A stretch of 64,000 nucleotides of DNA. Source: an uncultured Porphyromonadaceae bacterium (GTDB lineage: Bacteria; Bacteroidota; Bacteroidia; Bacteroidales; Porphyromonadaceae). The translations under genes were made by a program, and so were the position numbers. This document shows positions 25,694 to 35,359 of this stretch, piece after piece (the first letter of the stretch is position 1; each line of letters begins with the position of its first letter). The notes below the pieces were generated by a model, which saw only the letters and a list, made by a program, of their open reading frames with translations, did no database searches and was not told the DNA's origin. The stretch spans positions 115,380 through 179,379 of the forward strand of contig CAMYAB010000002.1 in assembly GCA_947253625.1 (NCBI GenBank), read 5' to 3'.

Positions 25694-26410
25694 CTATTTG
25701 ATGGCTAGCTTTGATAGACTTCGGGCTACGTTTAGGAGGATGTATAGTCCAAGGCCTATGGCAAATCCTCCCCATCCCAGCCAGATAATCCCTCCTAGCG
25801 TGGACAGTGAAACGACGATGAGCATGATTAGCTCTGCCGAACCTTTGTCAACTTTCTTTAGCCCAAACATCGGAATGTCACTGACAAGCAAGAAACTCAG
25901 TGACAAGATCAATACAAGGTATCCACCTTGAACCTTGTACTCGATCATACGGGGTAGGGTGGTCAGGATGTCGTTGTACTCCCTAAGCAATACGGAAAGC
26001 CCGGCGATGAAGAGTGCGTTGGCCGGAGTCGGAAGTCCCAAGAAGGAGGTAGACTGGCGCTCGTCGTGATTGAACTTTGCCAGCCTGTATACCGATGCGG
26101 CAATGATCAGAACTGATAGCCAAGGAGCGAAAAATGAAACCTGCTCAAGAGAAATCGCCAAAAGGATACTCGGAACAACGCCAAATGAAACGGCATCGCT
26201 AAGAGAGTCGATATCCTTGCCAAGTGGCGAAAAGGCCTTGAGCTTGCGAGCCGAAAACCCATCAAAAAAGTCGCAAATAAGACTGCCTACCATGCACCAC
26301 AAGGTGTACTCTATGGCTTTGCCCTGTACGATGAAGTAGAGGCCAAGGCCACCGAAGAAGGCATTGGACAGGCTCAGAAAGTTGGGAATGAAAGCGAGTA
26401 CTTTGTTCAT
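25694..26410 (-). CDS. pssA: CDP-diacylglycerol-serine O-phosphatidyltransferase
   Basis: The 238-residue multi-pass membrane protein carries the CDP-alcohol phosphotransferase motif DFFDGFSARKL...G...D...D near 48-70 (metal and substrate Asp residues). About seven hydrophobic helices are visible. PssA makes phosphatidylserine, which the overlapping upstream psd product decarboxylates to phosphatidylethanolamine. The 4-bp overlap indicates coupling. Confidence 0.94.
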   Translation of the reverse strand: MNKVLAFIPNFLSLSNAFFGGLGLYFIVQGKAIEYTLWCMVGSLICDFFDGFSARKLKAFSPLGKDIDSLSDAVSFGVVPSILLAISLEQVSFFAPWLSVLIIAASVYRLAKFNHDERQSTSFLGLPTPANALFIAGLSVLLREYNDILTTLPRMIEYKVQGGYLVLILSLSFLLVSDIPMFGLKKVDKGSAELIMLIVVSLSTLGGIIWLGWGGFAIGLGLYILLNVARSLSKLAIK

Positions 26411-27075
26411 GATTGTGCAGAGAGGTCTGCAATGACCGTTTGGTTGGCAACAACTTTTTCATCAAGATGTACACGGATCGTACTGTCTATCGGCAGGTAG
26501 AGATCAACGCGCGAACCAAACTTGATGAAGCCTAGGATATCGTTGGGGTGAACACTTTCTCCCTCTTCTATATAGGTGACGATGCGTTTGGCTAGCGCAC
26601 CCGCTACCTGACGGACCAAGACTTGTCGACCGCATTTGGTCTCAATCAGTATGGTGGAGCGTTCGTTTTCGACACTACTTTTTGGCAGGTAGGCTTTCAT
26701 GAAGTTGCCCTCGTGGTGTCTCACAACTCTCACAACGCCCTCTACAGGCACCCAATTGGCATGGACATTGGTGGCAGACATGAAGGTAGACACCTGTATG
26801 CACTCGCACTTGAGAATCTCAGGCTCATATACAGGCTCAATCGCCACAATGTGTCCATCGGCACTTGCAACAACGAGGTGCCCTGTGTCACCATCAAACT
26901 TCCGATGTGGAATCCTAAAGAAGTTGATTGTCAACCAGGTCAAGGTCAGTACTACCGGCAGTACTAGCCAAAAGGCCAGTTTGTTTTCAAAAGCTAGGTA
27001 CAGGTAGGCTTCGGTAAACCCAAAGAGCATAATAGCGCCAATGATCATCCCTGTGCCTTCATGGTGTATCTTCAC
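26407..27075 (-). CDS. psd: Phosphatidylserine decarboxylase proenzyme
   Basis: The 222-residue protein starts with GTG (KIHHEGTG follows, typical for the short Psd group); no better in-frame ATG lies upstream. A hydrophobic segment at about 12-45 anchors it. FMSATNVHANWVPVEG near 93 is the conserved core. IKFGSRVDLYLP near 184 contains the Gly-Ser site where the chain self-cleaves to form the pyruvoyl cofactor. It converts phosphatidylserine to phosphatidylethanolamine. It shares an operon with pssA. Confidence 0.93.
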   Translation of the reverse strand: MKIHHEGTGMIIGAIMLFGFTEAYLYLAFENKLAFWLVLPVVLTLTWLTINFFRIPHRKFDGDTGHLVVASADGHIVAIEPVYEPEILKCECIQVSTFMSATNVHANWVPVEGVVRVVRHHEGNFMKAYLPKSSVENERSTILIETKCGRQVLVRQVAGALAKRIVTYIEEGESVHPNDILGFIKFGSRVDLYLPIDSTIRVHLDEKVVANQTVIADLSAQS

Positions 27076-27184
27076 GAGTATATATTTAGTTTTGGTTTAT
27101 CACATTTGTTGCCGAGAATCCTTGCTGACCTTTCGGAGCAATTTCTTTGGTTCTTTTGCAACAAACCGTCAGATCTATTCTCAA

Positions 27185-28708
27185 CTATTCCCACTCAATC
27201 GTGGCCGGCGGTTTGGAGGAGATGTCGTAGACGACTCGGTTTACCCCGCGTACCTTGTTGATAATCTCATTTGAGACTTTTGCGAGAAAGTCATAGGGAA
27301 GGTGTACCCAGTCTGCAGTCATGGCATCACGCGAACTCACAGCCCGAAGTGCCACTACCTGGTCATAGGTTCGTTCGTCACCCATCACGCCCACTGAGTG
27401 AATGGGCAGGAGTATTGCACCGGCTTGCCACACTTCATCGTAGAGCTTGTACTCACGCAAAAGGGAGGTGTAGATATGGTCAGCCTCCTGTAGGATTCGG
27501 ACACGCTCCAGAGTGATCTCTCCGATGATGCGTATGCCTAACCCCGGACCCGGGAAGGGATGTCTGTAGACAAGGTCATGCGACATTCCCAACTCTAGCC
27601 CGACACGCCTTACTTCATCCTTGAACAACAGACGTAGTGGCTCAACAAGCTTTAGCTTCATTTTGTCCGGCAATCCGCCGACATTGTGGTGGCTCTTGAT
27701 CACCATGCCGGTGATTGAAATTGACTCAATGACATCAGGATAGATGGTACCCTGCGCAAGCCATTTGATATCCTTGAGCTTGAGGGCCTCTTGCTCAAAT
27801 ACGTCGATGAAGCCCTTGCCGATTATCTTGCGCTTTTGCTCGGGGTCGGTTATCCCAGTCAGTTGTTTGTAAAAGTAATCTTTCGCATTGACCCCCTTTA
27901 CATTGAGTCCAAGGTGCTGATAACTTTCAAGAACGTTTTCAAACTCATCTTTTCGAAGCAGGCCATGATCCACAAAGATGCAGTGCAACCTTTGACCTAT
28001 AGCTTTGTTGAGCAAAACAGCGGCCACACTGGAGTCTACTCCTCCACTGAGTGCAAGCAACACGTGGTCTGTCCCTAGTTTCTCTTTCAACTCCTGGACA
28101 GTCATGCTTACGAACGATGCCGGTGACCAGTTTTTTTCGGCACCACAGATATCTAAGAAGTTTTGGAGCAAACGGTTTCCATCTTCGGTATGCTGTACTT
28201 CCGGATGAAATTGCACGCCCCATACTTTCTTGCTCTTGGAGCGGTATATGGCAGTGGGTATGGTGTCGGTTTTTGCAAGAGCGCAAAAGCCTTCGGCTAG
28301 TTCAGTTATCGTGTCTCCGTGAGACATCCAAGCCTGCGAACCATTGTGAATCCCTGCGATAAGTGGGTCCTTTCCGTCAATGATGCGAAGGTTGGTGCGC
28401 CCATACTCTCTGGTCTCGGACTTCTCCACCTTTCCACCCAAGGCGTCCATCATCAGCTGTGCACCATAGCAGATCCCCAATACAGGTATGTCCTTGTCGA
28501 GTAGTGCAGGGATGTCTATCTTGAAAGCCTTTGTGTCGCTCACCGAATACGGACTGCCAGATAGGATGACCCCCCATACGTCGTCAAGGTTTTCCGGAAG
28601 ACTATGGTAGGGAATAATCTCAGAATAGACGCCTAGGTCTCGTATGCGCCGTCCTATGAGCTGAGTGGTCTGACTTCCAAAGTCAAGTATGAGAATTTTC
28701 TTTAGCAT
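27185..28708 (-). CDS. guaA: GMP synthase (glutamine-hydrolysing)
   Basis: The 507-residue protein has a class I amidotransferase domain with LGICYGAQLM near 76 (nucleophile Cys) and FHPEVQHTEDG near 167 (His/Glu). The PP-loop ATPase domain has LALSGGVDSSVAAVL near 216, and the dimerisation domain ends KPPATIEWE. It aminates XMP to GMP. It lies 6 bp after trmD and is followed by a 109-bp gap before psd. Confidence 0.97.
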   Translation of the reverse strand: MLKKILILDFGSQTTQLIGRRIRDLGVYSEIIPYHSLPENLDDVWGVILSGSPYSVSDTKAFKIDIPALLDKDIPVLGICYGAQLMMDALGGKVEKSETREYGRTNLRIIDGKDPLIAGIHNGSQAWMSHGDTITELAEGFCALAKTDTIPTAIYRSKSKKVWGVQFHPEVQHTEDGNRLLQNFLDICGAEKNWSPASFVSMTVQELKEKLGTDHVLLALSGGVDSSVAAVLLNKAIGQRLHCIFVDHGLLRKDEFENVLESYQHLGLNVKGVNAKDYFYKQLTGITDPEQKRKIIGKGFIDVFEQEALKLKDIKWLAQGTIYPDVIESISITGMVIKSHHNVGGLPDKMKLKLVEPLRLLFKDEVRRVGLELGMSHDLVYRHPFPGPGLGIRIIGEITLERVRILQEADHIYTSLLREYKLYDEVWQAGAILLPIHSVGVMGDERTYDQVVALRAVSSRDAMTADWVHLPYDFLAKVSNEIINKVRGVNRVVYDISSKPPATIEWE

Positions 28709-28714
28709 AACTGT

Positions 28715-29410
28715 TTATTTAGTGTCTTCTTCGTTTTCGTGTAGTAGGTATGGGCGTAGTCGCTTGGTACGCTCTATGGCCTGAGATTGGCTCCAGTCAG
28801 CAATCATTGAGGTATTTCCGGAGAGTAATACTTCCGGTACCGTCCAACCTTTGTATTCAGCCGGTCTTGTGTAGACCGGTGGCGCCAAAAGTCCGTCCTG
28901 GAAGGAGTCGGAGAGGGCACTTTGTTCGTCTCCTATGGCTCCGGGGAGGAGGCGGACAATGGCATCAGTCATTATGGCCGCCGGGAGTTCGCCCCCTGTG
29001 AGCACGTAGTCGCCTACACTAATCTCTCGGGTGATCAAGTGCTCTCGTATCCGGTGGTCTATTCCTTTGTAGTGCCCACATAGGATGACCATATTTTGGA
29101 CCATGGATAGTTGGTTGGCAAGTGGTTGAGAAAACTCCTCCCCATCAGGTGAGGTGTAGATCACTTCATCGTAGTGGCGTTTTTCCTTGAGTGCACTGAG
29201 CGCCCTATCTACCGGCTCAATCTGTATGACCATACCGGCACTGCCTCCATAGGGGTAGTCATCGACTCTCCTCCATTTGTTGGTCGTGTAGTCGCGGAGA
29301 TTGTGTACCACAATATCCACCAGCCCCTTATCCTGTGCTCTCTTTAGTATAGAAAGGCGCAGAAAAGGCTCCAGCATTTCAGGCAGTACAGTTAGTATAT
29401 CTATTCTCAT
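28715..29410 (-). CDS. trmD: tRNA (guanine-37-N1)-methyltransferase
   Basis: The 231-residue protein has the SPOUT trefoil-knot signature GHYKGIDHRIREH near 110 and the following SVGDYVLTGGELPA near 130, with YGGSAGMVIQIEP near 54. TrmD adds m1G37 to tRNAs reading CNN codons, including tRNA-Pro, and so protects reading frame. It starts the trmD-guaA unit. Confidence 0.97.
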   Translation of the reverse strand: MRIDILTVLPEMLEPFLRLSILKRAQDKGLVDIVVHNLRDYTTNKWRRVDDYPYGGSAGMVIQIEPVDRALSALKEKRHYDEVIYTSPDGEEFSQPLANQLSMVQNMVILCGHYKGIDHRIREHLITREISVGDYVLTGGELPAAIMTDAIVRLLPGAIGDEQSALSDSFQDGLLAPPVYTRPAEYKGWTVPEVLLSGNTSMIADWSQSQAIERTKRLRPYLLHENEEDTK

Positions 29411-29435
29411 TTGCTGAATTAGTGTATCTACCGCA

Positions 29436-29443
29436 CAAAGTTA
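29436..29443 (-). promoter_or_regulatory. Putative -7 box for trmD-guaA
   Basis: On the minus strand the bases read TAACTTTG (TAnnTTTG), 26 bp before the trmD ATG. The -33 box is weak. Confidence 0.45.
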
Positions 29444-29680
29444 ACCAAATTCACTCAGACTGTACGTTGCTAGTGCTACCGAATTGGTGGCCTAGAATGA
29501 GTGAGCAGTATTTTCAAAAAACGGCGAAGTTTTGACGGAAAACATCCGAAGGAACTCACGAGACGATACAGACTAAGAAAACCCAAGTTCCCGAGCACTT
29601 TTCAAAGTCTTCTTGTTAAATTTGAACCACTGTTGCACTAGAGGGTAAGGAGTCATGGCTATACAAAGTCGGGTTTTTAC

Positions 29681-29708
29681 TTGGATAATAGTTTTTTGAT
29701 TAGTTTTG
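29681..29708 (+). promoter_or_regulatory. Putative promoter of ugd, close to leaderless
   Basis: TTG at 29681-29683 and TAGTTTTG at 29701-29708 are 17 bp apart. The -7 box ends only 7 bp before the ATG at 29716, so transcription would start at or next to the start codon. Confidence 0.5.
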
Positions 29709-29715
29709 TGCTGAT

Positions 29716-31032
29716 ATGGATGTAGCAATCATAGGGACAGGATATGTGGGCCTTGTGACAGGCGCTTGTTTTGCAGAAATGGGGGCTCGTGTGCATTGTG
29801 TGGACACCGATTCGAGCAAGATTGACGGACTTCGACGTGGTGTAATACCAATATATGAACCCGGACTTCAAGAATTAGTCTCAAAAAACAGTTCGGCCGG
29901 TCGCTTATCATTTCACAAGGATCTGCGTGAGTGCATAGAGACAGTCGATGTTGTGTTTATCGCAGTAGGGACCCCCTCTACCGATCGAGGAGAGGCGGAT
30001 CTTAGTGCGGTGCATGCCGTTGCCGAGTGTATAGGCAGTGTGGCTATCCGACCGGTATTGGTCGTCACCAAGAGCACAGTCCCCGTGGGAACCACTTTTC
30101 GCGTAAAAGAGATCATCCTCTCAAAGATGCGAGAACGTGGACTGAACTTTCCACTTGAGGTGGCAAACAATCCGGAGTTTTTGAAAGAGGGAACCGCAAT
30201 CAAGGATTTTATGAGTCCGGATCGTGTGGTCGTCGGAGTGGAAGGCGAGAGAGCCAAGCAGTTGATGAGCCAATTGTATCGCCCTTTTTTGATTAATCAC
30301 TTTAGGGTCCTTTTCATGGACATACTATCCAGCGAACTGACGAAGTACGCATCCAACTCCATGCTGGCCACGCGTATCAGCTTCATGAACGAATTAGCAA
30401 ACTTGGCTGAAAAACTAGGTGCTGACGTTGAGATGATTCGCGAGGGTATGGGGGCGGACAAACGAATCGGAAAATCCTTTTTGTATCCCGGATGTGGCTA
30501 TGGGGGCTCCTGTTTCCCTAAGGATGTACAGGCTCTATCGCATACAGCTAGGCAAAATGGTATGCAAATGAGCATTATAGACCGGGTACATGAGGTCAAC
30601 GAACAACAAAAGCGACGTCCGTACGAAAAGATTGTCAACCACTTTGGCCCCGATCTCTCGGGACGGGTAATCGCCCTGTGGGGGCTCAGCTTCAAACCCG
30701 AGACGGATGATATGCGAGATGCGCCCTCATTGGTTGTGGCTGACCTTTTGCTACAAGCCGGAGCAGAGGTCCGAGCCTATGACCCTGTCGCCATGATCGA
30801 GGCACGCAAAAAATTACCTCACGGGATATACTATGCTGAGGATATATATGATGCGGCTCGTGGAGCAGATGCGGTAGTGCTTCTGACGGAGTGGAAACAG
30901 TTTCGACTGCCGGACTGGACTCGGGTAATGAATGAGATGAAAGAGCCGGTCATTGTAGATGGCCGAAATATATATGTTCCGGACGAACTGAGAGCCTTGG
31001 GCTTTTGGTACTCCGGTATTGGACGAATATAG
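29716..31032 (+). CDS. ugd: UDP-glucose 6-dehydrogenase
   Basis: The 438-residue protein has the NAD-binding GTGYVGLVTGACFAEMG near 7, VFIAVGTPS near 82, NPEFLKEGTAI near 153, the catalytic Cys in GCGYGGSCFPKD near 258 and LWGLSFKPETDDMRDAPS near 321. It oxidises UDP-glucose to UDP-glucuronate for surface polysaccharide synthesis. It is followed 2 bp later by pncB. Confidence 0.96.
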   Translation: MDVAIIGTGYVGLVTGACFAEMGARVHCVDTDSSKIDGLRRGVIPIYEPGLQELVSKNSSAGRLSFHKDLRECIETVDVVFIAVGTPSTDRGEADLSAVHAVAECIGSVAIRPVLVVTKSTVPVGTTFRVKEIILSKMRERGLNFPLEVANNPEFLKEGTAIKDFMSPDRVVVGVEGERAKQLMSQLYRPFLINHFRVLFMDILSSELTKYASNSMLATRISFMNELANLAEKLGADVEMIREGMGADKRIGKSFLYPGCGYGGSCFPKDVQALSHTARQNGMQMSIIDRVHEVNEQQKRRPYEKIVNHFGPDLSGRVIALWGLSFKPETDDMRDAPSLVVADLLLQAGAEVRAYDPVAMIEARKKLPHGIYYAEDIYDAARGADAVVLLTEWKQFRLPDWTRVMNEMKEPVIVDGRNIYVPDELRALGFWYSGIGRI

Positions 31033-31034
31033 AA

Positions 31035-32228
31035 ATGAATAAAAAGGAACCAATCATTAGGAGCCTGCTTGACACAGACTTGTACAAGTTTACGACCGGA
31101 TATGCCTACACCAAACTTTTTCCTCGGGCTTATGGTCGATTTGAATTCGTGGATCGTGATGGGATGGCGTACCCCAAGGGCTTTGGAGACAAGCTAATGT
31201 CGGAAATTCGGAAAATGAGTGAGCTCAAGCTTCAAGAGTCCGAAGCAGAGTTTTTGTCCCAAGAATGTCCGTACCTACCGCCATGCTATATAGACTTTCT
31301 GCGGGGGTATCGTTTTGATCCGAATGAAGTGACGGTTCACCAGGATGATGAGGGGCGGTTGCACATACAGGCCGAAGGATTGCTATACAGAATCACCCTC
31401 TGGGAGACCCCAATCTTGGCTATTGTCAGTGAGCTGTACTACGAGGAGACCGGACAAAAGCCGGATATTGCACACACCGTGCAGCAGGCGATCGAAAAAG
31501 CGGAGGAGATGAAAGCCCATGATCTGCAAGTCTCAATGTTTGGGATGCGCCGACGCTTTAGCAGTGATGTGGAGGATCGTATTACCGCTCTCCTGAAAGA
31601 GCATGCCGGCAAGAGCCTTTTTGGTACCAGCAATATGTATTACGCCATGAAGCACCATTTGCGTGTGACCGGTACGCATCCGCATGAGTGGGTGCAGTTT
31701 CATGCAGCAATATATGGGTACAAGATGGCCAACTATATGTCTATGGAGGACTGGATCAATGTCTACGATGGAGACCTGGGCACCGTGCTGACCGATACCT
31801 ACACTACGCGTGTCTTTATGAGCAATTTTTCCAAGAAGCATGCCCTCCTCTTTACTTCGCTAAGGCATGATAGTGGTGATCCTTATCTTTTTACCGACAT
31901 GGCGATTGCACGATACAAGGAACTCAAAATAAATCCGGCCACTAAGTATCTAGTCTTTTCTGACGCGCTGGATATCCCCAAGGCAGTGAAAATAAAGGAA
32001 TACTGTGATCAGCGAGGTATCCGAGCTACCTTTGGCGTCGGTACCAACCTGACTAATGATGTCGGAAATCATACGGAGCCACGGAATATAGTCATGAAGC
32101 TCTTTGCTTGTAAAATCACCAAGGATCAGCCGTGGCAAAGCTGTGTGAAACTCTCAGACGTTGAAGGCAAGCATACAGGTTACGACAGGGAAATAGAACT
32201 AGCAACACAAACATTAGGAATAAAGTGA
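31035..32228 (+). CDS. pncB: Nicotinate phosphoribosyltransferase
   Basis: The start MNKKEPIIRSLLDTDLYKFT is chosen; an upstream frame to 31005 overlaps ugd. The 397-residue protein has the DTDLYKFTTGYA N-terminus, ATVxGT-like region GTSNMYYAMKHHLRVTGTHPHEW near 195, RHDSGDPYLF near 275, and FGVGTNLTND near 334. The enzyme forms nicotinate mononucleotide from nicotinate and PRPP in NAD salvage. Confidence 0.95.
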   Translation: MNKKEPIIRSLLDTDLYKFTTGYAYTKLFPRAYGRFEFVDRDGMAYPKGFGDKLMSEIRKMSELKLQESEAEFLSQECPYLPPCYIDFLRGYRFDPNEVTVHQDDEGRLHIQAEGLLYRITLWETPILAIVSELYYEETGQKPDIAHTVQQAIEKAEEMKAHDLQVSMFGMRRRFSSDVEDRITALLKEHAGKSLFGTSNMYYAMKHHLRVTGTHPHEWVQFHAAIYGYKMANYMSMEDWINVYDGDLGTVLTDTYTTRVFMSNFSKKHALLFTSLRHDSGDPYLFTDMAIARYKELKINPATKYLVFSDALDIPKAVKIKEYCDQRGIRATFGVGTNLTNDVGNHTEPRNIVMKLFACKITKDQPWQSCVKLSDVEGKHTGYDREIELATQTLGIK

Positions 32229-32229
32229 C

Positions 32230-34257
32230 ATGACCGACTCTAACCACATCAAGCGTGGCGAACTCGCCGATAATGCCTATCGTCCTCTGAAACCGGGCGA
32301 AGAGTACCATCCTTTTGTTCCCGATAGCCCCATGCCAAAGGAGCTAACCGGTTATAGCCTATTTTGGGGAATTCTGATGGCGATAGTCTTTAGTGCCGCA
32401 GCCGCTTACTTGGGACTAAAGGTAGGACAGGTATTTGAAGCCGCTATCCCAATTGCTATAATTGCCGCAGGGATCACCTCGGCAACCAACCGAAAGAATG
32501 CACTTCTTGAGAATGTCATGATACAAAGTATCGGTGCATCCAGTGGAGTAATAGTGGCCGGGGCGATCTTCACTATTCCGGCCATATTTATCTTGCAGGA
32601 GAAGTATCCGGAGATCTCTGTTAGTTTTTTGCAGATTTTTGTGAGCTCTCTTTTGGGAGGTGTCTTGGGAATATTGATGTTGATTCCTTTCCGAAAGTAT
32701 TTTGTGAAGGATATGCATGGTCGATATCCTTTTCCGGAGGCTACCGCAACAACTCAGGTACTACTCAGCAGTGAGAAGGGTGGTGCTCAAGCAAAGCCTT
32801 TGCTGATTTCCGGCTTGATAGGTGGCTTGTACGATTGGTTGGTCGCTACCCTAGGTGCGTGGCATGAGACGATCTCGTCTACGGTTGTGTCGTGGGGCGC
32901 AATGGTTGCCGATCGTGCCAAACTGGTCTTCCAACTCAATACTAGTGCCGCTGTCCTTGGACTGGGCTACATCATCGGGCTGAAATATGCTGCTATTATT
33001 TGTGCGGGATCAGCACTGGTTTGGTGGGTCATAGTTCCCTTGATGAGTATGATTTGGGGTGGGGATATCTTGGCTTTTGGAGATCCTACGATCACAACAA
33101 CAGTGGGCGAAATGTCTGCGCAAGAAATCTTCTTGCACTACGGACGTAATATCGGTATTGGAGGTATCGCTATGGCCGGTGTGATCAGCATATGGAACAA
33201 CCGGAAGATTATTGGATCGGCTGTAGGCCTTGCCAAGAAAGAACTCGGAGGGGCTACTCATGCAAACGAAAAGGATGAACTTGGGAAGGCTATGCCTCGT
33301 ACGCAACGAGATATCCCTATGGCGATAATCGTGTGGGGGATTGTTTTGGCTTTGGCTTGCATTGGTGTGTTTTTCTATTTCGGTGTTGTGCAACAAAACC
33401 TTCTATGGGCAGTAGTGGGACTTGTCCTTACTTCGCTCATTGCCTTTCTCTTTACGACCGTGGCTGCCAATGCTATTGCTATTGTTGGATCCAACCCTGT
33501 CTCCGGGATGACCTTGATGACCTTGATCGTTGCAAGTGTTGTCTTGGTCGCTTTTGGGATGAATGGCCCTTCGGGAATGGTCTCAGCTTTGGTTATTGGT
33601 GTTGTTGTCTGTACGGCGTTGTCAATGGCCGGAGGGTTCATTACGGATCTAAAGATAGGCTACTGGCTTGGATCTACACCTAGAGTCCAGCAAACATGGA
33701 AGTTTCTAGGGACTTTGGTCTCTGCCGCAACCGTATGTGGGGTGGTCATTGTGCTCAACAAAACCTATGGCTTTACCGGCCCTGATGCGCTGAATGCTCC
33801 CCAAGCCAATGCTATGGCTGCACTTATAGAACCATTGATGACCGGTCAAGGCGCCAAGTGGCTCCTCTATGGGCTTGGCGCAGCTCTGGCTTTGGCGCTA
33901 ACTGTTGCGAAAGTGCCGGCATTGCCGTTTGCGTTGGGGATGTTTATACCGCTAAGCCTGAACCTTCCTCTCCTGGTGGGTGGGGCTGTAAGTTGGTATG
34001 TCTCCTCTAGGTCCAAATCTGCAGATCTCAATAAAGCCCGACGTGACAAGGGTACGCTGATTGCTTCAGGGTTCATTGCCGGTGGTGCCTTGATGGGTGT
34101 TGTCAGTGCGATCATGAAGCTTTCCGGAGTTGACTTGGTGCAGAAGGAGTGGCTAGACTCGGCATGGAGTCATGCCCTGACGGTTGTCGTGTATCTCCTT
34201 ATTGTTTACTATCTGACCCATGCAAGTAAAAAGGCTGATGAATACAGAGACAATTAA
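32230..34257 (+). CDS. OPT family oligopeptide transporter
   Basis: The 675-residue protein has about 14-16 hydrophobic helices. The N-terminal YSLFWGILMAIVFSAAAAYL and GLKVGQVFEAAIPIAI segments and the PFPEATATTQVL motif near 171 are characteristic of prokaryotic OPT transporters, which carry peptides or metal chelates into the cytoplasm. The substrate cannot be set from sequence. Its stop overlaps the start of the prenyl synthase by 20 bp. Confidence 0.92.
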   Translation: MTDSNHIKRGELADNAYRPLKPGEEYHPFVPDSPMPKELTGYSLFWGILMAIVFSAAAAYLGLKVGQVFEAAIPIAIIAAGITSATNRKNALLENVMIQSIGASSGVIVAGAIFTIPAIFILQEKYPEISVSFLQIFVSSLLGGVLGILMLIPFRKYFVKDMHGRYPFPEATATTQVLLSSEKGGAQAKPLLISGLIGGLYDWLVATLGAWHETISSTVVSWGAMVADRAKLVFQLNTSAAVLGLGYIIGLKYAAIICAGSALVWWVIVPLMSMIWGGDILAFGDPTITTTVGEMSAQEIFLHYGRNIGIGGIAMAGVISIWNNRKIIGSAVGLAKKELGGATHANEKDELGKAMPRTQRDIPMAIIVWGIVLALACIGVFFYFGVVQQNLLWAVVGLVLTSLIAFLFTTVAANAIAIVGSNPVSGMTLMTLIVASVVLVAFGMNGPSGMVSALVIGVVVCTALSMAGGFITDLKIGYWLGSTPRVQQTWKFLGTLVSAATVCGVVIVLNKTYGFTGPDALNAPQANAMAALIEPLMTGQGAKWLLYGLGAALALALTVAKVPALPFALGMFIPLSLNLPLLVGGAVSWYVSSRSKSADLNKARRDKGTLIASGFIAGGALMGVVSAIMKLSGVDLVQKEWLDSAWSHALTVVVYLLIVYYLTHASKKADEYRDN

Positions 34258-35215
34258 TTCGGCGCTACGGGTCGTAGACCGGCTCATCACAGAGGAATGC
34301 ACCGCCCTGCACCGTTGTGAGCCAAAGGGCTTATATGAGCCTATCGCATATATCCTGGAGTTGGGGGGCAAGCGCCTCAGGCCGTTGCTTGCCTATTTGA
34401 CCTATGAGCATTTTTCCGGAGCGGACTTTGACCTTCTTCAGATCGAGCCTATCGTTAAGGCAGTAGAGCTTTTTCACAATTTTACCCTCCTGCATGACGA
34501 TCTGATGGACGACGCTCCGGTCCGGCGCGGACAACCGACAGTCTACAAAAAATGGGGGGCAAATACTGCCATCCTCTCCGGAGATGCCATGATGATTGAG
34601 TCCTACAAGGCTCTTAGTCAAGTGGATCCCAGTTTGTTGCCCAGGGTGTTGGCCATTTTCAATGACATGGCAACTGGTGTCTGCGAAGGTCAACAATTGG
34701 ATATGGAGTACGAGTCCAAGGACTTGGATGCAATCACGATAGCAGATTACCTAGGTATGATTCGTCTCAAGACATCGTACCTCTTTAGGGGAAGCATGAT
34801 GATGGGAGCATTGGTTGCAGGACTCGACAATGTGGCACTCAATACCATTGCCACAGCTGCCGATCGAATGGGGCTTGCTTTTCAGATCATGGATGATTAT
34901 CTGGATGTCTTTTCTGATAAACCGGACTTTGGTAAGGTTACCGGAGGGGATATTGTTGAGGGAAAACGTACTTGGCTTTTGCTCAAGGCCTATGAGCTAG
35001 ACCCTGCCAACCTTACTGTCGCATTGGGCTCTGAGAGTACAGAAAAACGTATCGCCGAGGTGACGCAAGTGTATATCTCCAATCACGTTGACCGTTTGGC
35101 ACTTGCCGAGGTGGACAGACTTACAGAAGAGGCCATAGAGATGCTTGACTCTCTAGACAACCCACCGATCATGATCAAGAGCCTGTTTCGGGCTTTGGTG
35201 CAACGAATTTCGTAA
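34238..35215 (+). CDS. Polyprenyl (long-chain) diphosphate synthase
   Basis: The start MNTETINSA (34238) gives 325 residues; an in-frame ATG at 34220 would add six and lengthen the overlap. The protein has GGKRLRPLLAYL near 43, the first Asp-rich motif LLHDDLMDDAPVRRG near 84 and the second, FQIMDDYLDVFSD near 214. Family enzymes condense isopentenyl diphosphate onto allylic primers. The residue before the first motif and the overall length suggest a longer-chain product for menaquinone, but chain length is not certain. Confidence 0.9.
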   Translation: MNTETINSALRVVDRLITEECTALHRCEPKGLYEPIAYILELGGKRLRPLLAYLTYEHFSGADFDLLQIEPIVKAVELFHNFTLLHDDLMDDAPVRRGQPTVYKKWGANTAILSGDAMMIESYKALSQVDPSLLPRVLAIFNDMATGVCEGQQLDMEYESKDLDAITIADYLGMIRLKTSYLFRGSMMMGALVAGLDNVALNTIATAADRMGLAFQIMDDYLDVFSDKPDFGKVTGGDIVEGKRTWLLLKAYELDPANLTVALGSESTEKRIAEVTQVYISNHVDRLALAEVDRLTEEAIEMLDSLDNPPIMIKSLFRALVQRIS

Positions 35216-35231
35216 ATATAATCGCAGGGGT

Positions 35232-35262
35232 ATTGTATTCATCAGAAATATTTGTATCTTTG
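35232..35262 (+). promoter_or_regulatory. Promoter of tRNA-Pro
   Basis: TTG (35233-35235), a 19-bp spacer and TATCTTTG (35255-35262) fit the Bacteroidota -33/-7 pattern, 13 bp before the tRNA. Confidence 0.7.
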
Positions 35263-35275
35263 CAACCAGAGAGTT

Positions 35276-35351
35276 CGGGATGTAGCTCAGTCCGGTTTAG
35301 AGTGCGCGTCTGGGGGGCGTGAGGTCGCTGGTTCGAATCCAGTCATCCCGA
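35276..35351 (+). tRNA. tRNA-Pro (anticodon GGG)
   Basis: A 76-nt cloverleaf folds: acceptor CGGGATG/CATCCCG, D-stem GCTC/GAGT, anticodon stem CGCGT/GCGTG with loop CTGGGGG (anticodon GGG), and T-loop TTCGAAT. The discriminator is A and CCA is not encoded. A promoter and a perfect terminator flank it, so it is a single-gene unit. Confidence 0.95.
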
Positions 35352-35359
35352 CTAGTTAG

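Larger units (their letters stand above)
29411..29715. other. Divergent intergenic region trmD/ugd
   Basis: This 305-bp gap holds a minus-strand -7 box (29436-29443) and the ugd promoter (29681-29708). Between them is a foldable stretch: TCACTCA (29451) pairs with TGAGTGA (29498), and an inner stem GCTACC/GGTGGC has a 5-nt loop. I see no coding frame with support. Confidence 0.6.
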
